A stretch of 64,000 nucleotides of DNA from Paludibacteraceae bacterium (GTDB lineage: Bacteria; Bacteroidota; Bacteroidia; Bacteroidales; Paludibacteraceae). The notes under the pieces are model-generated. The model was not told where the DNA came from. It did no database searches and saw nothing but the letters and a program-made list of their open reading frames with translations. The position numbers were made by a program, and so were the translations under genes. Where the stretch lies: positions 1 to 64,000 of the forward strand of contig JAFXPY010000053.1 of the NCBI GenBank assembly GCA_017527495.1, given 5' to 3'. Positions 9,291 to 19,185 of this stretch are shown here, piece by piece; positions within the stretch are counted from its first letter, which is position 1; each line of letters opens with the position of its first letter.

Positions 9291-9315
9291 AATGTGCAGT
9301 TTTTGTTAGTTTATG

Positions 9316-10977
9316 TTAGTTGTATAGATAGCGTTTGATAGAGTTCTTAGGAGTCTTTTTGAATTCTTCTTCTTGGAGTTCGAAAGCTACAATTTGTTCG
9401 TACTGCGGCAGTTGTTTGTTGGCTTGTTTACGCAGTTCTTCAAATTTAGCATTTATGTCGGTTATGTTCTCGGCTTTGAGTCTTGTAGTGTCAGGAACGA
9501 TTAGTCCGATGAGTTTGTTGTCGCGTTGTACAACGAGTGATTCTGCCACAAAAGGCAGGTTGTTGAGCACATCTTCAATCTCTTCGGGGAATATGTTTTG
9601 ACCTGAAGGTCCGAGCAACATTGTTTTGCAGCGTCCTTTGATGAATATATTGCCTTCTGCATCTATTTCACCGAGGTCTCCAGTGCGTAACCAGCCGTCT
9701 TTAGTAAAAGCATTTTTTGTAGCTTCTTCATTCTTATAGTAACCAAGCATTACATGAGGACCTTTAACAACTATTTCGCCAAGTCCTTGTGCATTAGGTT
9801 TGTCAATCTTGGCTTCCATATTGTCCATCACGCGTCCGCATGATTGTGGTTTGAATGATTTCCAGTCGCGGTAACTGATCAGTGGTGCCGTTTCGGTCAT
9901 ACCATAGCCAATGGTGAATGGGAAATTGATTTTGTGGAAGAAGGCTTCTATTTCAGGGTTCATTGCCGCTCCGCCGATAATAAACTCGTAGAACTCACCA
10001 CCGAATGCTTGCACTAATTGTTTGCGTATTTTGTTGTAAATAAGTTTGTTTACCCCCGGTATTTTTATCAACCAGTTGAGAGGTGCTTTTTGCAATTTTG
10101 GCAATACTTGCGAGCGATATACCTTTTCTATAATGAGAGGAACAGAGAGAATAAGCGTTGGCTTAATTTCAGCAAAAGCTTTGAGCAAGATTTTCGGAAT
10201 AGGTAATGTAGTGATGAGGTAGGTATGTCCGCCTGCATAGGTGTTTCCAAGGAAGTCGAAAGCACAACCGTATGCGTGAGCAAGTGGCAGGAAGGTTACC
10301 ATGCGGTCGCCCTCGAAAAGAATGTTAAGATACAAACCGAACTCAGCATTTGCTGCCATAGCGCGACCGGGACTCATCACAGCTTTTGAATTACCTGTTG
10401 TTCCTGAGGTGTAACTCAACACGGCCAGTTCTTCATTGTCTTTCCAATTGTATTTAATGTCTTTTGCTGCGAAGCCTTGAGGATATTTTTGTGTGAAGAG
10501 GTCTGTGAGATGTTTGACTGACAGATTGGCAATATCAATTGTTTTGTCGAACACTTCTTTTGGCTCGAAATCGGTCAGAGAAACAACAACTTTGACGTCT
10601 CCGAGTTGTGTGTTGTCTAATTCCTTATATTTATAGTCGGCGGTAAAGAGCAGTTTTGATTCCGAGTGTTGGAGAATGTGTTGAACATCCGTACCTGTAA
10701 AATCTTGCAGAATAGGCACTATCACAGCACCGTATGTGATTGTAGCAACGTATGCAACACACCAATTGGCAGAGTTGCGACCAATGAGTGCTACTTTATC
10801 GTCTTTTTTGATTCCGCATTGTTCAAAAAGAATATGAATTTTCTCTACCCATGTGGCTACATCGGAATAATTCAAAGTGTAGTCTGTACCAAAATCGGTG
10901 TATGCAGGTAGATTCCAGTGCTGTTTGAATGATTCTTCAAACAATTGTACGAAGTTTTTTTGTGGATTAAATGACAT
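9316..10977 (-). CDS. Long-chain fatty-acid-CoA ligase (AMP-binding)
   Basis: An ANL-superfamily adenylate-forming enzyme of 553 residues that activates a carboxylate with ATP and transfers it to CoA. The P-loop motif LSYTSGTTGNSKAV (about residue 190), the A5 motif GYGMTE and the A8 hinge region (WLRTGDLGEID, FIKGRCKTMLLGPSGQNIFP) are intact. Relatives act on long-chain fatty acids, feeding phospholipid synthesis or degradation. It stands alone, with a -7-like TACTTTTG at 11004-11011 upstream and a terminator behind it. Chain length of the substrate cannot be read. Confidence 0.9.
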   Translation of the reverse strand: MSFNPQKNFVQLFEESFKQHWNLPAYTDFGTDYTLNYSDVATWVEKIHILFEQCGIKKDDKVALIGRNSANWCVAYVATITYGAVIVPILQDFTGTDVQHILQHSESKLLFTADYKYKELDNTQLGDVKVVVSLTDFEPKEVFDKTIDIANLSVKHLTDLFTQKYPQGFAAKDIKYNWKDNEELAVLSYTSGTTGNSKAVMSPGRAMAANAEFGLYLNILFEGDRMVTFLPLAHAYGCAFDFLGNTYAGGHTYLITTLPIPKILLKAFAEIKPTLILSVPLIIEKVYRSQVLPKLQKAPLNWLIKIPGVNKLIYNKIRKQLVQAFGGEFYEFIIGGAAMNPEIEAFFHKINFPFTIGYGMTETAPLISYRDWKSFKPQSCGRVMDNMEAKIDKPNAQGLGEIVVKGPHVMLGYYKNEEATKNAFTKDGWLRTGDLGEIDAEGNIFIKGRCKTMLLGPSGQNIFPEEIEDVLNNLPFVAESLVVQRDNKLIGLIVPDTTRLKAENITDINAKFEELRKQANKQLPQYEQIVAFELQEEEFKKTPKNSIKRYLYN

Positions 10978-11003
10978 ATTTTTAGCAATTTTGTTTCTGT
11001 TTG

Positions 11004-11011
11004 CAAAAGTA
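11004..11011 (-). promoter_or_regulatory. Possible -7 element of the CoA-ligase gene
   Basis: TACTTTTG on the minus strand, about 27 bp upstream of the start at 10977. No good TTTG is found at the expected -33 distance, so this is a weak call. Confidence 0.4.
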
Positions 11012-11103
11012 ATACATTTTTCTATAATATAAGTGTCTTATTTGCTGTTTTTTTTTACTATTTGGCATTTTTATTTGTTTTTTTTCTCAAATATCGCCTA
11101 AAA

Positions 11104-11135
11104 TTTGTCTATTTGGAAAAAAAAGTATAATTTTG
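11104..11135 (+). promoter_or_regulatory. Promoter of the AraC-family gene
   Basis: TTTG (11104-11107), 20-bp spacer, TAATTTTG (11128-11135); the start codon follows about 34 bp later. Confidence 0.7.
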
Positions 11136-11169
11136 CAAAAATGTAAAGTTATTTTTTCCATCAGAAATT

Positions 11170-12072
11170 ATGCAGTATATAAGTACAACTAATGCACAGA
11201 AACAGAGTTTATTGAATAGTGTAGCAGCAGAGAGGCGTATAGGAGAGTCATTTTGGATAGCCGATTCGGATGACACAGGTGTGATTTTTCAGGAACAAAG
11301 TGGTCCGACATCTTTGGGTGATATGATGGCAATTGTGTTTTGCTATAGCGGCGAAGCCAAGTTTGTTTTAGACATGCGCGAATACACAATGAAAGCACCA
11401 TTTATGGCGACAATACGTGGCAAAGTGATTGTTGATATTGAGCAAGTAAGCAATGATTATAAAGCATTTTACTATTGTTTTTCAGAGGCTTTTGCAAGTC
11501 ATTTATTCAACCGCTTAGAAGATACCTACGAGTTCAATCGTTGTGTTCGTGAGCGGCCGGCAATACAATTGAACCAAAGCGCAATGGAATCAATAGAGCT
11601 CAATCGCAAACTGATTGAGGCTGCAATGTCAGAGTATGACAACGCCTATCGTGAAGAAGCAGTGCGTTGTTTGGTGCAGTCGTTGTATTATTCTTATAAG
11701 ACACGTTATTTCACCGTTGCTCGACACATGGCAGGCGGACATACCGATACGGTGGTTAATAAGTTTATGTCTTTGGTGAAAGACAATCATTATGCAGCAC
11801 GCGATGTCAATTTCTATGCAAATAAGTTGTGCATTACGCCAAAATATTTGTCGCGTCTTGTAAAACAATCAACGGGTAAGACTGCCTACGCATGGATAAC
11901 AGATGCAGTCATACAAGAGGCAAAAATGATGTTGCGTTGTTCTGACGACACCATTGCTGAAATAAGTGACAAATTAGGCTTTTCGAGTCAAGTGTTTTTC
12001 AGCAAATACTTCAAAAATGTAGTTGGTGTGTCGCCTCGAGAATATAGAAAAGAAAATTTGAAAATAAATTAG
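11170..12072 (+). CDS. AraC-family transcriptional regulator
   Basis: 300 residues with the usual two-part plan: an N-terminal sensing region (about 1-180, beta-rich, cupin-like) and a C-terminal double helix-turn-helix (about 200-297), including DVNFYANKLCITPKYLSRLVK and the conserved second helix pair ending in FSSQVFFSKYFKNVVGVSPREYR. The signal sensed is unknown. The DUF308 membrane-protein gene lies 31 bp downstream and is the first candidate for co-transcription or control. Confidence 0.9.
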   Translation: MQYISTTNAQKQSLLNSVAAERRIGESFWIADSDDTGVIFQEQSGPTSLGDMMAIVFCYSGEAKFVLDMREYTMKAPFMATIRGKVIVDIEQVSNDYKAFYYCFSEAFASHLFNRLEDTYEFNRCVRERPAIQLNQSAMESIELNRKLIEAAMSEYDNAYREEAVRCLVQSLYYSYKTRYFTVARHMAGGHTDTVVNKFMSLVKDNHYAARDVNFYANKLCITPKYLSRLVKQSTGKTAYAWITDAVIQEAKMMLRCSDDTIAEISDKLGFSSQVFFSKYFKNVVGVSPREYRKENLKIN

Positions 12073-12103
12073 TAAATAGTAAATAACTAAATCGTAAATA
12101 ATT

Positions 12104-12673
12104 ATGATGATCGTTCGTCGTATAATAGCCTTTTTCTTGGGTATATTTGTAGTCGTTTGTGGTGCATATTGTATCGTAATGCCAGAGAGTGCCTATTTGG
12201 CATTGTCGTGGGTGTTAGGTTTTGTGGTTATAATTGATTCTTTTATTCAGTTGTACACCTGGGACCATTTGCGCATGCTCAATTTCTGGAACAAATGGGA
12301 AATTATAGGGGCTTTATTCTCTCTGATTATCGGTATAGTGTTGATATGCAGTTTCGGAGTGCGCGAGACATTTGCCAGATTTATCGGTGAGATTCTCTAT
12401 TATACTTTTGCCACATGGCTGGTCTTGAGCGGAATAGTTCGCACTGTAACATCTTTCAAATTGCGTGAGTTTCATCTCGAATTTGCAACAGAGAAATTAG
12501 GTACTAAGTGGTGGCTAATCACAATAATTGGCATACTGATGATTTTGGTTGGTATGTTCCTATTCTTGTTCCCCGTATTTGGTGATTTGCAAATCGGAAC
12601 AATAGGCAAACTGATCGGTGTCGGAATTATTGTGGCAGGACTGAATACCTCTCTTTATTCTATTTTGTACTAA
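12104..12673 (+). CDS. DUF308/HdeD-like integral membrane protein
   Basis: 189 residues with about six hydrophobic helices arranged in pairs, each pair joined by a short loop, as in HdeD/DUF308 proteins (for example IIAFFLGIFVVVCGAYCIV and WLITIIGILMILVGMFLFL). HdeD in enterobacteria is tied to acid resistance, but this role cannot be assumed here. Probably in one transcript with the AraC-type regulator; a run of AGTAAAT heptamers fills the short gap between them. Confidence 0.8.
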   Translation: MMIVRRIIAFFLGIFVVVCGAYCIVMPESAYLALSWVLGFVVIIDSFIQLYTWDHLRMLNFWNKWEIIGALFSLIIGIVLICSFGVRETFARFIGEILYYTFATWLVLSGIVRTVTSFKLREFHLEFATEKLGTKWWLITIIGILMILVGMFLFLFPVFGDLQIGTIGKLIGVGIIVAGLNTSLYSILY

Positions 12674-13014
12674 AATCAGAACGTAATATGGATAAAAATA
12701 TATCGACGCTTCACAGCGTCGATATATTAAGACATTAAGGTATTAAGTCTGTTTTTAAGGTACAAATAAAGATTGTGTTACTCACAAAAAATAGCCTGAT
12801 TGTTATTTTTTGTTTGCGATGCAAAGTTACTGCTTTTTTATTGTTCGTGCAATAGCAAAATTTATGTTTGATAACATGTTTTTGCATTGTTTATCTTTTG
12901 AATTGTGCTATTTGTCGTCAAATTATGCATGTTTGTCGGATATGTCATAAGTTTGTTCAATTTGAAATTAATACTTTTTAAGAAAAAAGAACGATAGCTT
13001 TTATTATTACTATA
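12674..13014. other. Gene-free interval before the giant surface gene
   Basis: 341 bp without coding potential. It holds the hairpin at 12697-12728, then AT-rich sequence that should contain the promoter for the 2056-residue gene. No clear TTTG/TAnnTTTG pair was found at standard spacing. Confidence 0.6.
12697..12728 (+). terminator. 14-bp perfect hairpin after the DUF308 gene
   Basis: 12697-12710 pairs perfectly with 12715-12728 around a TCAC loop, 24 bp after the stop. There is no U-tract on the plus strand (an A-rich run lies on the left edge), so it may act as a terminator or as an mRNA 3' stabiliser. Confidence 0.55.
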
Positions 13015-16000
13015 ATGAAATCAAAACTTATTTTCTTTCTATTTATCTCGAGCATGTCTGCTCACCTTTTTGCAGATGTCTATCAAAATGATGTTGTCAA
13101 TAGTACTCAAGGAACAGATTTTTGGGTTACATTTATGCGTAATGCCGGTGCAGGTGCAGGAGATGACGGATTGAAACTTATTCTTTATGCAACTCCCGTT
13201 GGAAATCAAAACGTAAAACTCACAATAAGAAATAATAATGTTTGGCCATATTATTATAAGGAATATACAGTCAGACCAAATGCCACAGACACAATTGTTG
13301 TCCCCAACAATATGGCTTATTTGACGCAATCAGAAGCAACATCTTACATGGCGCTGCATGTTACGGCGGATAAACCTATTTCATTGTTTCTTTGCAATAA
13401 TCATAATGGTAATTCTTACGATGCTTCTCTTGTCCTACCAAAACCATGTTTGGGAAAAGAATATGTCGTACAGACATATAAAGAGGATCGTGCAGCAACG
13501 GAGTTTGCTATTGTTGGAACTCATTGGGACACGCGAGTGAAAATTATTCCCTCAGCCAGTACATCGGATTACAACGGCTATTCTCACAACAAAGGTGAGG
13601 AATTTGAAGTCTATATAAGTGAAGGTGAGACTTTTTTTATCCGTAGTAAAGAAGGTAATTCCGATTTGTCAGGAACAACAATATGTGCAGACAAGCCTAT
13701 CGCCGTGTTTAATGGTAATCAGCATGCTCTGATTCCGCGCGGGTCTGACGACCACATGGTTGAACAAGCCGTGCCTGTACCCTTTTGGGGTAAGTCATTT
13801 GCAATAACGAAATCAAACAAGCAAGACTATAACATTGTTCGTATCACTGCTGCAGAAGACGGAACTGTGATAAAACGAAATGGTACAGCATTGAAAACAA
13901 TCAATAAGTTGGAAACATATAGTTTTGTTATGGCAACCGGAAGCAGGGACAAACAATTCAAAGATGATGGTTACACTGATTTATACAGCGACGAGTCTTG
14001 TTACATCGAGACTTCAAAGCCTGCAATATGCTATCTGTACCTTTCTTCAAATGCAATGAACGAAGACATGCTTGGCGACCCGTCAATGGTATTCATAACC
14101 CCGCAAGAACAAGCCATTAAAGAAATTGCATTCACTACATACAAGAATAAACCAAACGATGAGATAATTTCTTATGTCAATATCGTAACTACCAATTCGA
14201 ATAAAGGAAAAATCAAACTTGACGGCTCCGTGATTCCCAATGCACAATATTCCGCCGTAAGCGGAAATAGTAATTTATGCTTTGCGCGTATGGAAGTGAA
14301 AAATCCACCGGCAATAATCACCGGTGGAGAATTTACAGCCTACACCTATGGATATGTTGATGGAAGTGATGTCTCGTATGCCACAAGTACAGGTTTCAAT
14401 AATGAAGTACTGACAGCTTATATGCTCATTGACGGAGTGCGTACCAATTCAACAAGGCTTTGTATGGGCAATAGTGTGAAGTTTGATGCCGTTACAAACA
14501 TAACACCTAAATCGATAAAATGGGAATTTGAAGACAATAAAGCAACAAATGCTCAAGCCTCGCTGACTCATAAGTATGATAGCGCAGGCAACTGGAATGT
14601 CAATCTTATTGTTGAGAGATATAGTCCGATATGTCAGTGCGATATGTTTGACACAATAAGGGCGAGAGTTACAGTTGATAGTGTGAAAAACTACAATAGC
14701 ACACTGACCTTGTGTGAAGACAAAAACCAGACAACTTTCACTATCGGCAATCCGCCGGTAACTCATAATCGTTCGGAATTAGTGCTTAATGGAGTTAAGA
14801 GATATGACGAAACAGGGCTTAAAACTATTGACGGTTGCGATAGTGCTCGCCATTGGAGCGTGTATTATGGTGCCGTTTACGGCGTTGACAAACCTATTGT
14901 GCATGAAGTGAATTTATGTGAAGGGAGTGCATATACCTACAAAAACAAGGCTGGCAAGCAAAAGACGCTAACCGAAGCGGGTGTCTATCGCGACACTCTT
15001 GCAACAGTGCGTTGTCGCTGCGACAGCATTGTGCAAATCAAAATCACAATGAAACCTAGTCCTGGCATTACCGACACTATTGTCGATCTTTGTGAAAACC
15101 AGTATCTTTGGCATGGAACAACCTACAAAGAATCAGGTGAATATTACGACACTCTTCGCGCAAAAAATGGGTGTGATAGTATCATCCGGCTCAAATTAAC
15201 ACTCGGAAAACCATATCTTTTCAAAGAAACAGCAAGTGTTTGCAAAACATGCGAAGGTGTGAATTATGAATGGAGGGGCAAAATACTTACTACCGCCGGC
15301 GTACACTACGACAGCCTCAAAACAACAATAGGTTGTGATAGCGTGTATCAAATGACTTTAACAGTTAATGATGCCGAGTGTATTCATGACACAGTGACCA
15401 TCCTTGAACGCGAACTGCCTTATCGTTGGTCAAGAAACGGACAGTATTACAATGAGAGTGGCGATTATAATTATGAATATCGGCGCTACTACTATTCTTG
15501 CACCAACTACTATTTCTTGCATCTGACCGTACTTAATTCTTCAAACGATATAAAACGCGATACAATTTGTCTGCAAAATACTGACAGCTATACTTGGGAA
15601 GGTCATGCTCAAGGTGGCGGCAACCTAAATCTGGAAAAACTGACTGCCGGCACACATATCTATTGGGATTCGCTGAAAAATGTTTCAGGTGGAGACAGCG
15701 TTTTTCAACTCATTCTTTATGTTGGTGACACAGCAATTACACACAACAACTATTCCATTTGTCAGTACGAACCTTTTGTATATATGGGTGAGACCATAAA
15801 CACAGATGTGGCGCAACATATTCACCGCATTGACACGATTACCAGCTCGCTCGGATGTGATAGCGTCGTTGAACTCAATTTAGACATAAACCCTGTCTAT
15901 CACGATACGATACGGCATCGTATGGCGGACAAAGATTCCTACACATGGCCCGCAACAGGTGAAGTATTTGAAAACATGAAGGCAGGTGTGTACGAATATA

Positions 16001-19000
16001 GACAATATAAAAAGACAATCAATGGCTGCGATAGTACATTCTATCTCAACTTGAAAGTAGAACAGGCATATCAATTTGAGGAATACGACACAATATGCAA
16101 CGACCAAAAATATATCTGGCATGACTCTATTATAGAAATAGGAAGGGCTGAAGGTGAGTATATCTTGTGGGATTCTCTGAAATCTCAATTGGGTCAGGAC
16201 AGCTTGTATCGTATGCACCTTGTAGTTTATCAAATCTATAAGAGCGACGAAATAGCAACTATATGCGATAACGAAACCTACATATTCCATGGAGTAGAAG
16301 TGTCGTATCCTAAGTACGGACATTATACGCGCACTGACACTCTGTTGTCTATTCACGGCTGCGACAGCATCGTAACTCTTGACATTACGGTCAATCGTAC
16401 CTATTTGCATAAACTCGAACACGACACTGTATGTTCCGTTGATGGTTATGATTGGCGAGGCAAAAAGTATTTCAAATCAGGAACATATTTTGACACTGTC
16501 CCGACAATTCATGGTTGCGATAGTGTGTTCCGCATTCATCTCGAATTAAGCCCCGCCTTCCGTCATACAGCAACACATGCTATGTGCGATAATCAAACCT
16601 ATCTTTACGAAGGTAATCTAATAGATAGAGGCGGCGATTATTCGTGGGAATATGTGAACGAATTTGGATGCGACTCAACATATTCTTTGCACGTGGAAGT
16701 TCAGCCAACTTATTTCTTTGAGGATACAGTGGTGCTTTGCGACAATGAAACCTATACATTCCACGGTCGCCGCCTCTCTCAAGCCGGTATATATTTTGAC
16801 AGTCTGAAAACAAAAACTTCTTGCCACTGCGATAGTGTGTATAAAGTAGTTATACTCAAAGACCAATCGTACGACATACATTTATACGACACAATATGTA
16901 ATCGTATCTATGATTTCAACGGCCGACAACTGACTCAAACAGGTGTGTATGTCGATAGCTTGCTTACGCACTTGGGGTGTGACAGCATCATTACACTTCA
17001 TCTTACAGTCTGCCCTTCTTATCTCTTCGAACATACTCGCTCTGCTTGTTATGCAAGTGCAGGCCGGTGGCGCAAATACAATCTTAACAACTATGAGCCG
17101 GGAGAATATATCTTATACGACTCTCTGAAAACTGTTGCCGGAAACGATAGCGTCTATTGTCTGTATTTGACTATTGTGCCCTCATATTTTACTGATGAAA
17201 AAGCAACTATTTGTGAAAACGAAACCTACAATTTCCTCGGCAATGAACTGAAGTTAGATGTGGGACAGCACATCATAACCGACACTGTGCTTGCCATTGG
17301 AGGATGCGATAGTATTGTTAGGCTTGACATAACTGTTTTCCCGACTTATCATCGTGTGGAAATTGATACAACATGCAACCAAAACGATATTTGGTGGCAT
17401 GGACAACATATTCATGCTTCAGGAACATATTACGACACATTGCAAACTATACATGGTTGCGATAGCGTGATTGAACTGCAACTGCATGTGCGACAATCGT
17501 ATTACATGTCATTCAGCACAGCAATTTGCGATAATCAAACATTCAAATATGCTGATTATGTGTTTGATATCCCCGGTGACTATAAACTTACATCTGTTAC
17601 GACATTTGGCTGTGATAGTGTAACAGAAATACATATCGACCAAGAAAAAACCTATCTCTTTGAACAACATGAGCAGATTTGTGGCGACGAGACCTATAAT
17701 TTCCGTGGTCGTATTTTGTCAGAAGCAGGCGTCTATTGGGATAGTCTGCAAACCAGAACAAGTTGCCAATGCGATAGCGTGTATAAACTCGTGCTCGATT
17801 GGTATCCGACATTCGACCACCATATCTACGACACTATATGCGACAATCAGTCGTTGATACACGACGGAGTGGAGTACAATCAAACAGGTGATTATGTCCT
17901 CAATTATCAAACCATACATGGGTGCGACAGCATTGTAACACTTCACCTTAAGGTCGTTTCTACTTACCTACATACTACATACGACACAATATGCGACAAT
18001 GAATTCTATTCTTTCGGAAAAAAGCAATACAACAAGACCGGTGTTTATGTTGATAGTCTTTACACTATGTATGGGTGTGACAGCGTGGAAATTCTTTATT
18101 TGCAGGTAAATCCAACCACCGAAACAATCATTAACGACACGATATGTCGCGGCTCTACATATTCCTTTGGCGGACAAGAACTGACCAAAAAAGGCTTCTA
18201 TACAGATACTGTCACTAACGAATATGGGTGCCAACATGTCAATAAACTCTATCTTGAAACCGTTTTCACCACAATAACAGGAGTTACTCTCTATCCGATT
18301 TGTGCTGACGACAAAACGATAGATATTGACTTTACGTATAAGGAGATGCGTCCGCGTTGGTATGAAATAACTTTTGCTGAAAATGGCTATGAGCAGAATT
18401 TTGAAGATGTCAACGAGCGTCTTGGACGTCAAGACTATCTGAGCATTCAAGTTCCTGTCGGCGACACTTTGCCTATGCCTTCAAAACCCTATTTTGACGG
18501 AGTCTCGCATCAGTCGCTAAACAAACCGAAATTGGACTATCCACGCCCTGATCGTTACCCGATACATATAGTATTCTATAATGGCTATTGCGAACCAAGT
18601 CCGGCAACAATAGTTGACACAGCATTCCTCGTGCGCTACCCATCGTGGATTGTTGAGCAACATTGGAATGATGCCCTCTTCATCTATGACGCTCAATACA
18701 ATGGCGGCCACAGCTTTGATTCATATCAGTGGTATAAGAACGGCAAAGCACTGTCCGGACAAACGGGTGCATATCTTTATGAACCTCACTATCTTGATTT
18801 CGGTGCAGAATATCAGGTCGTTGTCCGTCGAAGTGATGACGGGAGTGTGTTCTATACATGCCCGATTTCTCCTGTCTTAATGACAGACGAGATTATGCCC
18901 AAAAAAGATTATATCTCTGTTGTCCCAACGCTTTTAACTCTCGCCAACCCAACAGCAGCATTGCTTTGTACCAAGGCCGGAACATACTATATGTACAATA

Positions 19001-19185
19001 GCTCAGGGGCATTGGTTAAGCAAGACCATTTTGAACCGGAATATACCGCTTCTAATAAAGTGGCTGACCAACCTGTAAATGTTATGGCAACAGACATTAA
19101 ATTCCCGTCCTTGCAAGATGTTTATCTGCTTAAGGTGGTAACTGACGATGGCTATGAGAGAACACAAAAAATAATTGTTAAATGA
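13015..19185 (+). CDS. Giant secreted repeat protein (IgGFc-binding N-term, PKD, ~20 'GCDS' repeats)
   Basis: 2056 residues. Order: signal peptide (1-20); an IgGFc-binding-like N-terminal domain (about 30-490, GTDFWVTFMRNA...); a PKD-like domain (about 505-565, WEFEDNKATNAQASLTHKY); about twenty repeats of 45-75 residues built as C-DNETY-x-F-x-G...GxYxDSL...GCDSxxxLxLxV; an Ig-like segment (about 1900-1960, SYQWYKNGKALSG); and a C-terminal stretch ending YLLKVVTDDGYERTQKIIVK that resembles a type IX secretion sorting tail. Each repeat has two conserved cysteines, which suggests disulfides outside the cell. Two blocks of six repeats (residues about 1019-1335 and 1336-1650) are a higher-order duplication. 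Likely a surface adhesin or matrix protein; ligand unknown. Its stop overlaps the next start by ATGA. Confidence 0.85.
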   Translation: MKSKLIFFLFISSMSAHLFADVYQNDVVNSTQGTDFWVTFMRNAGAGAGDDGLKLILYATPVGNQNVKLTIRNNNVWPYYYKEYTVRPNATDTIVVPNNMAYLTQSEATSYMALHVTADKPISLFLCNNHNGNSYDASLVLPKPCLGKEYVVQTYKEDRAATEFAIVGTHWDTRVKIIPSASTSDYNGYSHNKGEEFEVYISEGETFFIRSKEGNSDLSGTTICADKPIAVFNGNQHALIPRGSDDHMVEQAVPVPFWGKSFAITKSNKQDYNIVRITAAEDGTVIKRNGTALKTINKLETYSFVMATGSRDKQFKDDGYTDLYSDESCYIETSKPAICYLYLSSNAMNEDMLGDPSMVFITPQEQAIKEIAFTTYKNKPNDEIISYVNIVTTNSNKGKIKLDGSVIPNAQYSAVSGNSNLCFARMEVKNPPAIITGGEFTAYTYGYVDGSDVSYATSTGFNNEVLTAYMLIDGVRTNSTRLCMGNSVKFDAVTNITPKSIKWEFEDNKATNAQASLTHKYDSAGNWNVNLIVERYSPICQCDMFDTIRARVTVDSVKNYNSTLTLCEDKNQTTFTIGNPPVTHNRSELVLNGVKRYDETGLKTIDGCDSARHWSVYYGAVYGVDKPIVHEVNLCEGSAYTYKNKAGKQKTLTEAGVYRDTLATVRCRCDSIVQIKITMKPSPGITDTIVDLCENQYLWHGTTYKESGEYYDTLRAKNGCDSIIRLKLTLGKPYLFKETASVCKTCEGVNYEWRGKILTTAGVHYDSLKTTIGCDSVYQMTLTVNDAECIHDTVTILERELPYRWSRNGQYYNESGDYNYEYRRYYYSCTNYYFLHLTVLNSSNDIKRDTICLQNTDSYTWEGHAQGGGNLNLEKLTAGTHIYWDSLKNVSGGDSVFQLILYVGDTAITHNNYSICQYEPFVYMGETINTDVAQHIHRIDTITSSLGCDSVVELNLDINPVYHDTIRHRMADKDSYTWPATGEVFENMKAGVYEYRQYKKTINGCDSTFYLNLKVEQAYQFEEYDTICNDQKYIWHDSIIEIGRAEGEYILWDSLKSQLGQDSLYRMHLVVYQIYKSDEIATICDNETYIFHGVEVSYPKYGHYTRTDTLLSIHGCDSIVTLDITVNRTYLHKLEHDTVCSVDGYDWRGKKYFKSGTYFDTVPTIHGCDSVFRIHLELSPAFRHTATHAMCDNQTYLYEGNLIDRGGDYSWEYVNEFGCDSTYSLHVEVQPTYFFEDTVVLCDNETYTFHGRRLSQAGIYFDSLKTKTSCHCDSVYKVVILKDQSYDIHLYDTICNRIYDFNGRQLTQTGVYVDSLLTHLGCDSIITLHLTVCPSYLFEHTRSACYASAGRWRKYNLNNYEPGEYILYDSLKTVAGNDSVYCLYLTIVPSYFTDEKATICENETYNFLGNELKLDVGQHIITDTVLAIGGCDSIVRLDITVFPTYHRVEIDTTCNQNDIWWHGQHIHASGTYYDTLQTIHGCDSVIELQLHVRQSYYMSFSTAICDNQTFKYADYVFDIPGDYKLTSVTTFGCDSVTEIHIDQEKTYLFEQHEQICGDETYNFRGRILSEAGVYWDSLQTRTSCQCDSVYKLVLDWYPTFDHHIYDTICDNQSLIHDGVEYNQTGDYVLNYQTIHGCDSIVTLHLKVVSTYLHTTYDTICDNEFYSFGKKQYNKTGVYVDSLYTMYGCDSVEILYLQVNPTTETIINDTICRGSTYSFGGQELTKKGFYTDTVTNEYGCQHVNKLYLETVFTTITGVTLYPICADDKTIDIDFTYKEMRPRWYEITFAENGYEQNFEDVNERLGRQDYLSIQVPVGDTLPMPSKPYFDGVSHQSLNKPKLDYPRPDRYPIHIVFYNGYCEPSPATIVDTAFLVRYPSWIVEQHWNDALFIYDAQYNGGHSFDSYQWYKNGKALSGQTGAYLYEPHYLDFGAEYQVVVRRSDDGSVFYTCPISPVLMTDEIMPKKDYISVVPTLLTLANPTAALLCTKAGTYYMYNSSGALVKQDHFEPEYTASNKVADQPVNVMATDIKFPSLQDVYLLKVVTDDGYERTQKIIVK

